DNA from: an uncultured Anaerolineae bacterium
GTDB taxonomy: Bacteria; Chloroflexota; Anaerolineae; Aggregatilineales; Phototrophicaceae
Assembly (NCBI GenBank): GCA_934216615.1
Contig: CAKQCB010000004.1
Location: 310,001-374,000, forward strand
DNA: 64,000 bases
Direction of reading: 5' to 3'
Shown here in pieces: positions 42,210 to 51,190 of the stretch. Under the pieces are notes generated by a model that was not told the origin of the DNA, ran no database searches, and worked only from the letters and a program-made list of their open reading frames with translations. A program made the position numbers and the translations under genes. Position 1 is the stretch's first letter. Each line of letters begins with the position of its first letter.

Positions 42210-42584
42210 TTAACTTGCGAATGGGGGAAGTAATTTGCCGATAACGACGTTATTTGCGTCTTTGTCTTCAAGGGCTAAGAACAGAGCCCGTTTGTTAGCA
42301 CCAGCGGTTGTGCTATAGGCCGAATCATCGGGTTTATGCCCCGTAAGGTCGGTCACATCCACATAAACGATTTGCCCTTTGCTGACCGCTACACCGAGGG
42401 GCACAGTGAACTGGTAAGCCACTTGTTCGAGATTTAAGGCGATCACGTCGTAAGGTTGTCCCCCTTCGACCGTAATCCCCAAGATGTTCTCAATAAATGC
42501 AACCTGTTGCGGTTCGACCGCGTGGGACAAAGTGACATGCACGCCTTGAGCGTCGTTGTCATAGATTGTTTTTTCTCCAGCCAT
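42210..42584 (-). CDS. Capsid decoration/cement-like protein
   Basis: 124 aa, beta-rich (VAYQFTVPLGVAVSKGQIVYVD), similar in type to DUF2190-class proteins that occur between protease and capsid genes and bind to the capsid surface. AAAGGAA precedes the start. Function by position and pattern. Confidence 0.6.
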   Translation of the reverse strand: MAGEKTIYDNDAQGVHVTLSHAVEPQQVAFIENILGITVEGGQPYDVIALNLEQVAYQFTVPLGVAVSKGQIVYVDVTDLTGHKPDDSAYSTTAGANKRALFLALEDKDANNVVIGKLLPPFAS

Positions 42585-42657
42585 TTCCGGTTCCTTTCAT
42601 GAACTACTGGATGAATGAATGAGCTTGAAACAGTACAACTACACGAGCCAGAATCGA

Positions 42658-44340
42658 CTAGCTGGGGGGAATTACCCACCCTTCAGAAACCTTCTTGGCT
42701 TCATGGCGCGATTCACCGACCGGCTTGCCGGTAGTGGTCACGTTGGGACCCGCAGTTTCGGTCACTTTGATCGCCAACAAAGTCTGGATTTCTTCCGATT
42801 CCAGCGCTTTGGCTAACGCTTGTTCAACCGCTTTGCGGGTGGCAGGCTTTTCGTCCACAACCAAGCGTTTCACGATGGGGCGAACACTTTCGATCACCAC
42901 TTCTTTCTGCACCAACGCATCCACCGTCAACCCCAACAAATCTTGGTTTTCACGGCTTAATTCCGCATTGGCAGCGCGCAGACGACGAACTGCTTGAACC
43001 ACATCGCCATCTTCAGCAACGCCCATCATTTCGCAGATGGACTTATGCTCGTCGGCAGTGATTTCCAGTTCACTGATTTGACGTTCACGCGCATCTAAGA
43101 GCGTGCGTAACCGTTCCACATTCGCTTCTTGCGCCGGATTCAGCGGTGCAGAAGTCGATACGGGTTGGGTTAATTGATTTTCGCTAGGCATTGTCTTGAT
43201 CTCCTCTGCCTGAATATTCCCGGTAAACATTTCAGAAGATACTTGCGGAACGGTGGACATATCCGGGATGCCTACCATTTCCGCATTTGCAAGGTCAATC
43301 GTTACCAAATCCACAGAAACGATTTCCTCACCTTCACTAACGGGATCAAAGCCATAAATGCTGGTCCCGATACGTGCATTGGTTGCTTGCGCTGCTAGGA
43401 TGTGCCTTTCAGCTTCCGCAGTGAGCGCAAGGAATTTCCCAAACCCGACTTTGGTTTTGGGATCGAAGTAAGCGGCCACACACCGAATCGCTGGCATTTC
43501 ATAGGTACTGCCGATGTCTTCATCTTTGAGATGTCCCCAACGGCCTTCTACCCGCTTAGCGTTCGCTTGTTCCACAAGGTTGCGTACAAACTTCTCGCCA
43601 TAATTGCGATTATTCCGGCTCTTGGTCACCATCCCAATCGGACGAGTATCAAAGACCAGCTCACTAGGGGATGATTTCCCTAACGCCTGAGCTAACTTAT
43701 TGAGGTCGATATCGGCAGGTAGGCTAATTTCAGGCATCGGCCCTTTAATAGCTTCCGCAATCGCAAAGATGTGCTCGACCTTGCGGAGATGGGTATCAAC
43801 GCCCATTGCGCGCTGTTCAGCAATCGGTACCGTCCGGAGTAATTCCCATACTTTTTCTTGGGTGTAACCTTCGGAAGTCAATGCAAATGAGGTCACTTCT
43901 AACGGCACTTCGTGAATGCCGTAGATGTCCCAGTGTTCGGGTAACTCACTGATGTGAGCCAGCGTGATATGTGGTCGATAGACGAAGGGATAGCTATAAG
44001 CGCCGATAATCACTCCGGCGGCCGCAGCTTCTAGGTAAAGCGCCATCTGGAGGTAATCTAGCGCTTGTGTCCTCGCCAGCCGTAGAACAACGGCATAGTC
44101 ATCCTTCACTTTGATGAGTTCCAGCGCCCAACTCGTGACCCCAAACACGGGCAAATGCACCGGCACATTCATTTCTTTGAGGTCAATGCCTTTGGCATCA
44201 TCCACCGCCAGCAGGGTAATGTGAAAAGTGTCAGGCGCTTGCCAATTCGTTGCTTCCGGCAGTAAGCGCCTTAAGTAGTTTTGTACCTGCACCAGCGCCG
44301 GATGACCGGACAGGGGGATATTGAAATAGGACTGTGGCAT
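42658..44340 (-). CDS. Fusion: 2H phosphoesterase domain, prohead protease, scaffold
   Basis: 560 aa. Residues 1-170: two-histidine (2H/2'-5' RNA ligase-like) phosphoesterase with FHITLLAVDD and RPHITLAHISELP. Residues about 215-370: capsid maturation protease-like (SRNNRNYGEKFVRNLVEQA, GRWGHLKDEDIG, VGFGKFLALTAEAERHIL). Residues about 415-540: coiled-coil, glutamate/arginine-rich scaffold (LRTLLDARERQISELEIT). Start 44340 has GGAGG 5 nt upstream. In phages these functions are usually separate; 2H enzymes include RNA-processing and cyclic-nucleotide-degrading members, so the N-terminus may also serve defence evasion. Confidence 0.7.
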   Translation of the reverse strand: MPQSYFNIPLSGHPALVQVQNYLRRLLPEATNWQAPDTFHITLLAVDDAKGIDLKEMNVPVHLPVFGVTSWALELIKVKDDYAVVLRLARTQALDYLQMALYLEAAAAGVIIGAYSYPFVYRPHITLAHISELPEHWDIYGIHEVPLEVTSFALTSEGYTQEKVWELLRTVPIAEQRAMGVDTHLRKVEHIFAIAEAIKGPMPEISLPADIDLNKLAQALGKSSPSELVFDTRPIGMVTKSRNNRNYGEKFVRNLVEQANAKRVEGRWGHLKDEDIGSTYEMPAIRCVAAYFDPKTKVGFGKFLALTAEAERHILAAQATNARIGTSIYGFDPVSEGEEIVSVDLVTIDLANAEMVGIPDMSTVPQVSSEMFTGNIQAEEIKTMPSENQLTQPVSTSAPLNPAQEANVERLRTLLDARERQISELEITADEHKSICEMMGVAEDGDVVQAVRRLRAANAELSRENQDLLGLTVDALVQKEVVIESVRPIVKRLVVDEKPATRKAVEQALAKALESEEIQTLLAIKVTETAGPNVTTTGKPVGESRHEAKKVSEGWVIPPS

Positions 44341-44360
44341 ACCGCCTCCACGCAAATAAA

Positions 44361-44381
44361 AACGCCGTTTCCGGCGCTTTT
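44361..44381 (-). terminator. Minus-strand terminator within the head operon
   Basis: GCGCCGG-AAA-CGGCG stem read on the minus strand, followed by TTTTTATTTG. It lies directly after the stop of the Com-like gene and before the protease fusion. Confidence 0.75.
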
Positions 44382-44581
44382 CAGGATGATGATTCTTTTA
44401 GGACTCTACGCTTGTGCAGAAAGTTTGGCGGTTGATCCCCAACAATTTCCGGCTTTTGGGAGGGGAAGCGAACGACCGCTCCGCAACGGTTGCATTTGGT
44501 CTCAACCACACCCGTATTCGCTGAAGCCATAAAGAGCTTTTTGTTGCAACTCGGACAACGCACATCATGTAAGTCGGTCAT
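44381..44581 (-). CDS. Com-like zinc-finger protein
   Basis: 66 aa. DVRCPSCNKKLFMASANTG and ETKCNRCGAVVRFPS form two CxxC knuckles as in the Com family; in phage Mu, Com activates translation of the Mom DNA-modification gene. Here it overlaps the methyltransferase gene by 4 nt and lies within the capsid operon, where Com-like genes are common. Target RNA unknown. Confidence 0.75.
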   Translation of the reverse strand: MTDLHDVRCPSCNKKLFMASANTGVVETKCNRCGAVVRFPSQKPEIVGDQPPNFLHKRRVLKESSS

Positions 44582-45390
44582 GTGGTTTTTCTCGGCTTCC
44601 GTGCTGGTTTGGGTGCTACTTCAACGGGTTCGGCATTCGGATCAGGTTTGCGCAAGGCTAAATGCACGCTGGTAAAGGTGTATTGCGCATTCTGTAACAC
44701 CCCTTCAACTTCCGGCCATTGGTTATCAATCACAATCGCTTCTAGTGAATGGGTAGTCGCTAATGTTTCCTCATCCACTTCCAATTCAAGGGATGGGTTA
44801 TCCACCAATTCAAAGCCAGTCGCTTCAATCCAGTTTAGAATCCGATCCCGATCAAACAGTTTTACACCGTCCCAGCCATCCCCTTCACCGGAGATACGGA
44901 ATTCTGTCGCAATGGAAGCGACCCCGCCCGGCTTCAAGACCCTAAACATCTCTTTTCCAGCCGTAACAATAGCATCCCATTCGCCGAAGTGTTCAAGCGA
45001 ACCGCAACTGAAGATGCCGTCAAAACTGTCATCCGGATACCGTAATACCAATGCGTCCATGTGTTGAACCACAATCCGCTGAAGGTCATACGCGCTATTC
45101 GGCGCATAACGTTCTGGCGTTATGAGCATTTCAACGGGAGCATGTGCGTGCCAATCGCCTGCTATTAAGTAGAGATCGGTGGCCCATACCCGCTTGACTT
45201 GGGTACTTAAGTTAAAGATTGTGGTTTCTTTGCCCGCGCCGACACCGAGAATTTCCGCTTCGGCGTGAACGGCACCTAACTTTTTTAAGGCGTATTCAGC
45301 CAATTCGGTTTCCCACGCTTTGCGGTGGTTGTAGCCTTCATAATCGGTTACGCTCAGCACCCGATTTAAGGGTTTATTCTTGTTTTTCAC
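44578..45390 (-). CDS. Class I SAM-dependent methyltransferase
   Basis: 270 aa. SAM-binding motif ILGVGAGKETTIFNLS, the acidic end of strand 2 in VWATDLYLIAGDW, then DALVLRYPDDSFDGIFSCGS and MFRVLKPGGVASIATEF match the Methyltransf_11 type. Substrate unknown; because two glycosyltransferases lie in the same operon it could act on a sugar nucleotide or a glycan on the virion. The C-terminus is basic and proline-rich. Overlaps the GT2 gene by 17 nt. Confidence 0.8.
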   Translation of the reverse strand: MKNKNKPLNRVLSVTDYEGYNHRKAWETELAEYALKKLGAVHAEAEILGVGAGKETTIFNLSTQVKRVWATDLYLIAGDWHAHAPVEMLITPERYAPNSAYDLQRIVVQHMDALVLRYPDDSFDGIFSCGSLEHFGEWDAIVTAGKEMFRVLKPGGVASIATEFRISGEGDGWDGVKLFDRDRILNWIEATGFELVDNPSLELEVDEETLATTHSLEAIVIDNQWPEVEGVLQNAQYTFTSVHLALRKPDPNAEPVEVAPKPARKPRKTT

Positions 45391-46075
45391 GGATCACCTC
45401 TATCATGCGCTGGGTCCAACGCAGTCTGAAAATTTCATGCGTGTAAGTGGATTGTTTAAGCATTTCGGCGGTGATGCTGGGGGTGTAGTGTTCAAGTCCG
45501 ATGTCACCGACCCGCCGAATACGGAGCCCCTTGCGTCTGGCTTGCAGGCAGAAATCCACATCTTCCCAATAGTTGGGGAAATAATCAGGATCAAACATCA
45601 CTCCAGCATCAAACACGCGCCGATGCACTGCACACCAACCGCCAGAGACATAATCAGGGATGGTTACTCGAACGGATTGAGTGACAAATTCATCATGGCG
45701 GTACTCAATCACGCGCCCATCTACGCCAGCAATATCGGCATCCCCTGACTGAATCGGGGCGATTAATTTGCCCAACCAATCAACCGTGTTATCGCGGATA
45801 GCCACATCATCATCAAGGTAAACAAAGATGTCGTCATTCCACGCTCGTGACCCTAAAATCTCCTGCGTCAACTTGCCTCGCGCTTCTGCGCAACCATAAC
45901 GCCGGAACTTAGAGATAAAGTGCGTGGCTACATTGGCTAACGGGCGCAGCGCTTGGACTTTCTCACCATGCGCAAACACCCACAATTGCGCGTCATATTG
46001 TTGAATTGCAGGGAGAAACGCCTTAATGTTCTCCATGTTTTGTGGGTTCATCGTCACCACGCATACATAAATCAT
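45374..46075 (-). CDS. GT-A family 2-like glycosyltransferase
   Basis: 233 aa. IFVYLDDDVAIRDNTVDWL contains the DDD/DxD metal-nucleotide site, with ARGKLTQEILGSRAW before it and GGWCAVHRRVFDAGVMFDPDYFPNYWEDVDFCLQARRKG-like acceptor/ED motifs after it (split here: FPNYWEDVDFCLQA). It begins inside the end of the Mu F-like gene. Likely works with the other glycosyltransferase and the methyltransferase to decorate virion protein. Confidence 0.8.
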   Translation of the reverse strand: MIYVCVVTMNPQNMENIKAFLPAIQQYDAQLWVFAHGEKVQALRPLANVATHFISKFRRYGCAEARGKLTQEILGSRAWNDDIFVYLDDDVAIRDNTVDWLGKLIAPIQSGDADIAGVDGRVIEYRHDEFVTQSVRVTIPDYVSGGWCAVHRRVFDAGVMFDPDYFPNYWEDVDFCLQARRKGLRIRRVGDIGLEHYTPSITAEMLKQSTYTHEIFRLRWTQRMIEVIREKQE

Positions 46076-47145
46076 AAGATGCCTAACCTCCTTGCAACGA
46101 CATGGATCACACCGTCTAACGCTCGGTTTAATAACTGCCGGACAAAACCCACCCCTCTGGTGGGATTGATATGCGGTTGTACATTCGGCATCCCCATATA
46201 CGAACGAAGTTGGGCAACAATGTCCTTTGTGTCCGTATCCACATAGGCGCGAACGTTACACATATCATTCGGATGAAAGGGGGGAACCTTGATTTCATCC
46301 AATGGAATCGGTTCTTTCACACGATTCCCGCTGATGTCGATCGTGGCATGTCGTGCGCAAATCGCACACTTCGGATCACCGCGAGCGCTTCTAGCGATAT
46401 CCATCTTTTCAACGAAGGGGTTCAACTGCGCCGCGATTAACGCTGCTTCATTAAACGCATGGGCTAATTCCGTCCGCGCTAACCGTATGGCACTATAACT
46501 GGCATCCGTCCCGTAGGGCTTCTTGGTCCGGCTCATAATTTGATCCGGTTGGAGGAACCGTTCGAGCTGGCGCGCTAGTTCGAGTGCACCTGTCCCTTCC
46601 CGTATACCTTCCGATACCATCGCGTCGATCTGTTGGCGGGTGAATGTGCCGGTGCGCCAAATACGATCACTCAAGGTATACCCACTAGGATCAACCCATG
46701 TATGCGCCGCATCATATCCCGCGAATGGTCGGGGCTTAAACACGGTTGCTTCAGAAACCGGATCAACCCGTATTGCTGATTCCAGATAGCCAAATACATC
46801 CTCTGGCAATTGGCGCTTGAGCCAGTCTCGATGGGCCATGACCGTCCGTAGGGTAACTTCCACAATGCTTTCGTTGAGAAGTGCCGCATAAGCGGATAAC
46901 GGTGTGTAACCATCTTCAGCAAAAGCGTTCCGGCCATCAGCACCAACAAATACCCGTTCAATTAGTGTGCCGATCTCGCCCACGACGCTATTTCTAAGCG
47001 TGATTGGAACCACGTCATCAACTGAATTCCGTATCAGAATGACGGTTGCTCGGTTGGAAACATCCTTGATGACTTCTTTATAGGAATTCTTGAAATGCCG
47101 CAAAGCGCTGGGCAGAATCCGCGTGGTTGCGATAGTTTTTGCCAT
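46072..47145 (-). CDS. Mu F-like minor head/morphogenesis protein
   Basis: 357 aa. The conserved C-terminal region is clear: IRLARTELAHAFNEAALIAA, then cysteine pair DPKCAICARHATID and VPPFHPNDMCNVRAYVDTD (R.ARTE..A.N...C..C...P.HP.C). Usual place between portal and capsid-maturation genes. Involved in head assembly and possibly DNA ejection. Starts 3 nt after the portal stop. Confidence 0.8.
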   Translation of the reverse strand: MAKTIATTRILPSALRHFKNSYKEVIKDVSNRATVILIRNSVDDVVPITLRNSVVGEIGTLIERVFVGADGRNAFAEDGYTPLSAYAALLNESIVEVTLRTVMAHRDWLKRQLPEDVFGYLESAIRVDPVSEATVFKPRPFAGYDAAHTWVDPSGYTLSDRIWRTGTFTRQQIDAMVSEGIREGTGALELARQLERFLQPDQIMSRTKKPYGTDASYSAIRLARTELAHAFNEAALIAAQLNPFVEKMDIARSARGDPKCAICARHATIDISGNRVKEPIPLDEIKVPPFHPNDMCNVRAYVDTDTKDIVAQLRSYMGMPNVQPHINPTRGVGFVRQLLNRALDGVIHVVARRLGIL

Positions 47146-47147
47146 GC

Positions 47148-48665
47148 CTACACCGCCAGAGCGAACAGTTTCTTCATTTCATCCATATTGATATCGTCAG
47201 GTATTTCGTTGTCGTTATCCGGCGTTTCTTCATCAGTGCCATCCGCAGGAGCATCTAAAGCATCATCGGCTACCTTTTCAAAGCGGGTTTGCATTTCTTC
47301 GTATTCAGCATCGGCCGCCGCAATCACCGCTTCAGGGTCTTTGATTTCAATCGGAAGGGTCTTCAGGAAGGTTTCCCGATCCATTGCGCCTTCTTTACGT
47401 GCCGCCACTGCCGAACGTAGCGTTAAATCGCCGTCTTTATCGTTTACAGGTCGCCATTCGCAGGTTGGAGACTCTGAAGATCGTACACGTCGATCTGAAA
47501 GCCCCATATAAGCTACAACAATTTCGACCAGAGGAAGCAACCAACCTTCCTCATTGTTTTGTAAACATTCAATCAGGCGGGTGAATGGATCGCTTTGGCT
47601 TTCAGCACTCGCCTTACTGCTGGCAATCGCGGTTCCGTAAGCGTATTCAGGGATTTCGGTATGCTGGACGATAATATAGAACAACAATCCCAGCATCTTT
47701 TCTGTTTCGCCGATGAAAGGCGCGGGCGACTTGTAACTGAATTCACCCGTTCCAGCCAGCATCACCAATTGATCGGCATCAAAGGCCACTTCTGTGGTTT
47801 GATACGTTTGCCCCGTATCAGGATCAGTATGCGAACGGGTGCGCCCATATTTGGTCATCAGGCGTTTGATTTCATTCTCGCTGCCCAACTTCTCCATCGT
47901 TGGCGTTGGACGACCTTGCCGTTTATTCCCTGTAATGCCGTGATACATCACTTCGTTATATTCGTTCAATATCGCTAGTATCGGCTCGCCATCAGGCCGA
48001 CCAAAGCGTTCATTGGCTTTACGGTTGGCCGCAATGTGGATAATCGGCACGATGCCAATCAAATTAGGATAGGTTTTGTCTTCGACAATTTTCCCATCCG
48101 TCATTACCCACCGATGCCTACTGGTCGGCGTGAATTCGTCTACGATACGGGTAAACTTCCCTTGCTCGGTGGGGTGTGGGTAAGACTGATCTATGGCCCA
48201 GCCGACGATCCTTGAATAATCCTGTGGATCAACTAGCGGATACACCACATCCGGCGATATGCCGACCAGCGAAAGGTCAGGATTTACGAGCAGATACATA
48301 TCCCCTAAACCGTGCGCATCTTCATAGGCCGATTGAATGGTAGCGTAATGTTTGCTCACCCATTCATTCAGCTTCTTTTCGGCATAAGGATTGTTGTTAA
48401 TCCGAAATGCAGGTTGCCGTCCCAACACATACGACTTGAATTTGGAGGCGATCGGCTTAAGGAACGCGCCGGAAAGTTCTAAGCCCGGCACGCGTCCCAA
48501 CCGTGCGCGATCCCAAAAGGAATAATCGGTAAGGCCAAAGTCATACGTTTGTTCGCGCCATGTCCCGCGAATCTTACCGAGCCAACGAGTGATAACTGGG
48601 CGGGGTAGGCCGATAATCTCCGAAACACCTCTCCATGCCCGTGTCCATAATGTCTGTTTTGCCAT
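47148..48665 (-). CDS. Portal protein
   Basis: 505 aa. The sequence pattern (N-terminal GVSEIIGLPRPVITRWLGKI, LSGAFLKPIASKFKSYVLG, the long-helix region AILNEYNEVMYHGITGNKR) and its place between large terminase and the Mu F-like gene identify the dodecameric DNA entry portal. The acidic C-terminus ends in DEMKKLFALAV. Length is normal for the SPP1/HK97-type portals. Confidence 0.8.
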   Translation of the reverse strand: MAKQTLWTRAWRGVSEIIGLPRPVITRWLGKIRGTWREQTYDFGLTDYSFWDRARLGRVPGLELSGAFLKPIASKFKSYVLGRQPAFRINNNPYAEKKLNEWVSKHYATIQSAYEDAHGLGDMYLLVNPDLSLVGISPDVVYPLVDPQDYSRIVGWAIDQSYPHPTEQGKFTRIVDEFTPTSRHRWVMTDGKIVEDKTYPNLIGIVPIIHIAANRKANERFGRPDGEPILAILNEYNEVMYHGITGNKRQGRPTPTMEKLGSENEIKRLMTKYGRTRSHTDPDTGQTYQTTEVAFDADQLVMLAGTGEFSYKSPAPFIGETEKMLGLLFYIIVQHTEIPEYAYGTAIASSKASAESQSDPFTRLIECLQNNEEGWLLPLVEIVVAYMGLSDRRVRSSESPTCEWRPVNDKDGDLTLRSAVAARKEGAMDRETFLKTLPIEIKDPEAVIAAADAEYEEMQTRFEKVADDALDAPADGTDEETPDNDNEIPDDINMDEMKKLFALAV

Positions 48666-48689
48666 CGGGCAACCTCTTTCAAATTGACC

Positions 48690-50246
48690 TCACCAATTAC
48701 GTAAGGTGCGGTCATTGCTGTACGAATCACGATATTGTTCAACGATCATCTGCGTGACATGCTCCACTTCGGGAATCGTTGCCGCATAAAGCGCATACAT
48801 CACCGCTTCAGCACCATCAGGCGAGAAACCCAAGCGCTTTTTGATCTCATCTTTGGCTTCGATCTTGATCTTGCCGGCGCTCGTGACGCTCCACTTCGGT
48901 GCAGCCAGTCCAGCTTCAAGGTCAGCATCGGGCGGGATCGCGAGGGGATGTTCATTGTTTGGGTCTAAGGCTTCCCGAAGTAACCACCAAAGGGCTGCGC
49001 GTAAGTTGATGAATTTCATCTCCCCGCTGGAATCGGTCAGGCTAGTCCCTGCAGACCCATTAATTGCCAGCGTATTTTCATAACCCAATTCACGGAGGCG
49101 ATCTACTACACCGGCACCAATGCCGATAGAGTCAATCCCAATTGCTTGATGAATCGAGGATGCCAGCATCACAATTCGGCCGGATGTCTGCATGGTATCT
49201 TCTTTGGAGTAATACTCTAAAGATTCGACTACACGTCCTACCAATTTAGCCAGCGCAGTCTGATCTTCACCGAATCGTGCAATATCGCCGCCAATTGCCG
49301 AAGCACCTTCACCCTTGCCTTCACAAGCGTGCCAGCGTTCGTGAGAGAGTTCAATCCATGTGAGCGGGATGAGCGTATCAGAGCCGGATTCATCAAACTC
49401 ACCTAAAACCCGACGCAAATACAAACTTGATGTTTTACCCCACTGCACCGCTCTTTGATCCGCCCACGCTTGCGAAATTCGGCCTGCGCGAACGGTTTCT
49501 TCGAGGGTGACGTGTCGAACTGCCCAATCTTGATACCCGGGCTTCCTTTTATGGATGTCATAAAAGCGTCCACTGGTATCCCCGGGCGTGCTAATGGCTA
49601 ATGCAAACGCCATCGCGCCATCTTCGCCATCGTTTGAAAACGCACCTTCAGCCGCATCCCAAATATCGGGCGGAATCGCCTTTGCTTCATCAAAGATATA
49701 AATCAGGATTTTAGAGTGGGCGCCTTCAATCAATGCTGCATTATCACTAGCGAGGGCGAATGCAAGGCGATCCCCTGTCAGTTTGATGCTTAAGTCCAGA
49801 AGCTCGCGTTTATCGCGCATCTGGATACCCAACAGTGTCCACCGCCCGCGCCTAGCCCACTTCTTAATCTCTGGAAATAGATAATCCCTCAACTGCCGCC
49901 ATACCGAAGCCGTACAGGGAATTTTAACTTCATCAAAGACCGCCATACCCCACAATACAACCCACGAAGCAATTGCTGTTTTCCCTAACCCGTGCGGGCC
50001 ACGCACCGCCAGCCGTCGATGCCGAACGAACATACGTAGAATATCTTCTTGGTAGGGGGCAGGGCTAGCTCCGAGGATGTCATGTACAAAAGCGACAATC
50101 CCATCTTCAGAGCGGTAGGCTTCTTTTAGGTCTGCGTAAGGGTCAGTCTGTATTTGGGGCGAGGATTCTGTTTCCGGCCCCAATCGTTTCACCGTCTCGT
50201 TCAATAGCGTATCGAACAAATTTGGCTTGGATTCGGGCACGAGCAT
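48690..50246 (-). CDS. terL: Terminase large subunit
   Basis: 518 aa. ATPase domain with Walker A-type RRLAVRGPHGLGKTAIASWV and Walker B ILIYIFDEAKAIPPD; the nuclease domain has the acidic motifs IGGDIARFGEDQTAL and AIGIDSIGIGAGVVDRLREL. Cuts and pumps phage DNA into the prohead through the portal encoded next. The start at 50246 overlaps the small subunit by 104 nt; an internal GTG/TTG start is possible because the first ~45 residues are poorly conserved-looking. Confidence 0.88.
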   Translation of the reverse strand: MLVPESKPNLFDTLLNETVKRLGPETESSPQIQTDPYADLKEAYRSEDGIVAFVHDILGASPAPYQEDILRMFVRHRRLAVRGPHGLGKTAIASWVVLWGMAVFDEVKIPCTASVWRQLRDYLFPEIKKWARRGRWTLLGIQMRDKRELLDLSIKLTGDRLAFALASDNAALIEGAHSKILIYIFDEAKAIPPDIWDAAEGAFSNDGEDGAMAFALAISTPGDTSGRFYDIHKRKPGYQDWAVRHVTLEETVRAGRISQAWADQRAVQWGKTSSLYLRRVLGEFDESGSDTLIPLTWIELSHERWHACEGKGEGASAIGGDIARFGEDQTALAKLVGRVVESLEYYSKEDTMQTSGRIVMLASSIHQAIGIDSIGIGAGVVDRLRELGYENTLAINGSAGTSLTDSSGEMKFINLRAALWWLLREALDPNNEHPLAIPPDADLEAGLAAPKWSVTSAGKIKIEAKDEIKKRLGFSPDGAEAVMYALYAATIPEVEHVTQMIVEQYRDSYSNDRTLRNW

Positions 50247-50844
50247 CGGGATCAGTAACCTCCTCTCTAATGATGCTGGTCAATGTCTGAACCAAAAGCA
50301 TGGCTTGGTTTGCAGTAATAAATTGCTGTAGATCAAGCATGTGCTTTCGTTCGGTATCAACCATCTTGCGTCGCTGTTCCATTGCAGAGCTAATCTCTGA
50401 CCATGTTTCATGGTCTGATGCCGCCCTGTTGATAATCGCGCCAATTTGCTCAAAGGCAGACGCGCCAGCGCCTAAGTCGTGTTCTTGTGTCGCTCGAGTA
50501 AGCGTTTCATATAAATCTTGAAGCTCAAGCCAGCGAGCGCCAATATCACCGTGATCAACCAATTCCAACAAAGATTGAAGGCGCGCATCAATAAGCGCAA
50601 CTTCGTGCTTCATCGATAAAAGTGATTCATCTTGAAGCGCTTCTTCGTATTTCTGCCTCAAATTCCCAGTGGCATATTTGGAATATTTACCGTGCTTAAA
50701 ATTCGGACTTGCGATACCCGAAGGCGTTGCGCCACCGTGAAGCCAGCACCGGCCATTCGGCATTGGTGATCTTTGGCACGGCGTTCCGTCTTTCTTTTTT
50801 GCACCGCAGCGCTTACGGCTTTCATGGGGTTGTTTGCTCTTCAT
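50143..50844 (-). CDS. Terminase small subunit candidate with HGG zinc-type N-terminus
   Basis: 233 aa. The N-terminal CGAKKKDGTPCQRSPMPNGR followed by CWLHGGATPSGIASPNFKHG is a recurrent module of proteins encoded right before large terminases. The rest is helical and coiled-coil-like (EHDLGAGASAFEQIGAIINR, ERKHMLDLQQFITANQ), consistent with a DNA-binding, oligomerising small subunit. Overlap with terL and the gene order support the call. Confidence 0.65.
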   Translation of the reverse strand: MKSKQPHESRKRCGAKKKDGTPCQRSPMPNGRCWLHGGATPSGIASPNFKHGKYSKYATGNLRQKYEEALQDESLLSMKHEVALIDARLQSLLELVDHGDIGARWLELQDLYETLTRATQEHDLGAGASAFEQIGAIINRAASDHETWSEISSAMEQRRKMVDTERKHMLDLQQFITANQAMLLVQTLTSIIREEVTDPDARARIQAKFVRYAIERDGETIGAGNRILAPNTD

Positions 50845-51036
50845 GGGGTTTTCGGTTTCTTAAAATCTTGGGAATCCATACTGTATCCCCTCTGCCGATG
50901 CCGATTACGTTTGTTTTCAGTTATTCGATGAACGAGAGGGCTTAACCAACAGCCCTCTCTAGGGTTTCCCGTGAATAAATCTATCTTGTTGCGCTAAGAC
51001 ACGGCGAGGAATTTGCCACCCTAACCTCATGGCATG

Positions 51037-51135
51037 TGAGGAACAGAGGATTCGAACCTCTGGCATGCCCTCTGCACGGCATATGAAAAATCTATTTTTT
51101 GCGATATACGATTTTACGTGCAGTGCATATTCCCC
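51037..51135 (-). ncRNA. tRNA-like element 1 with intact T arm and acceptor end
   Basis: On the minus strand the 3' part reads as a normal tRNA: T arm AGAGG-TTCGAAT-CCTCT, then acceptor GTTCCTC and discriminator A. GGGGAAT (51129-51135) can pair with that acceptor. In between there is no clear D arm; instead a 7-bp long-range stem CTGCACG/CGTGCAG and AAAATC/GATTTT form one long arm. A GTGCAGA sequence could be a Cys (GCA) anticodon loop, but the stem is imperfect. A degenerate tRNA or a tRNA mimic. Confidence 0.5.
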
Positions 51136-51190
51136 AAATAAAAAGGCTGTCTTTCCAAGGAACGGCCAAACCTTTCCACAATATGTGATG

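Noticed and set aside
44582..45067. Plus-strand 161-codon frame opposite the methyltransferase
   Set aside because: It is antisense to a gene with clear SAM-binding motifs; serine/proline-rich shadow composition.
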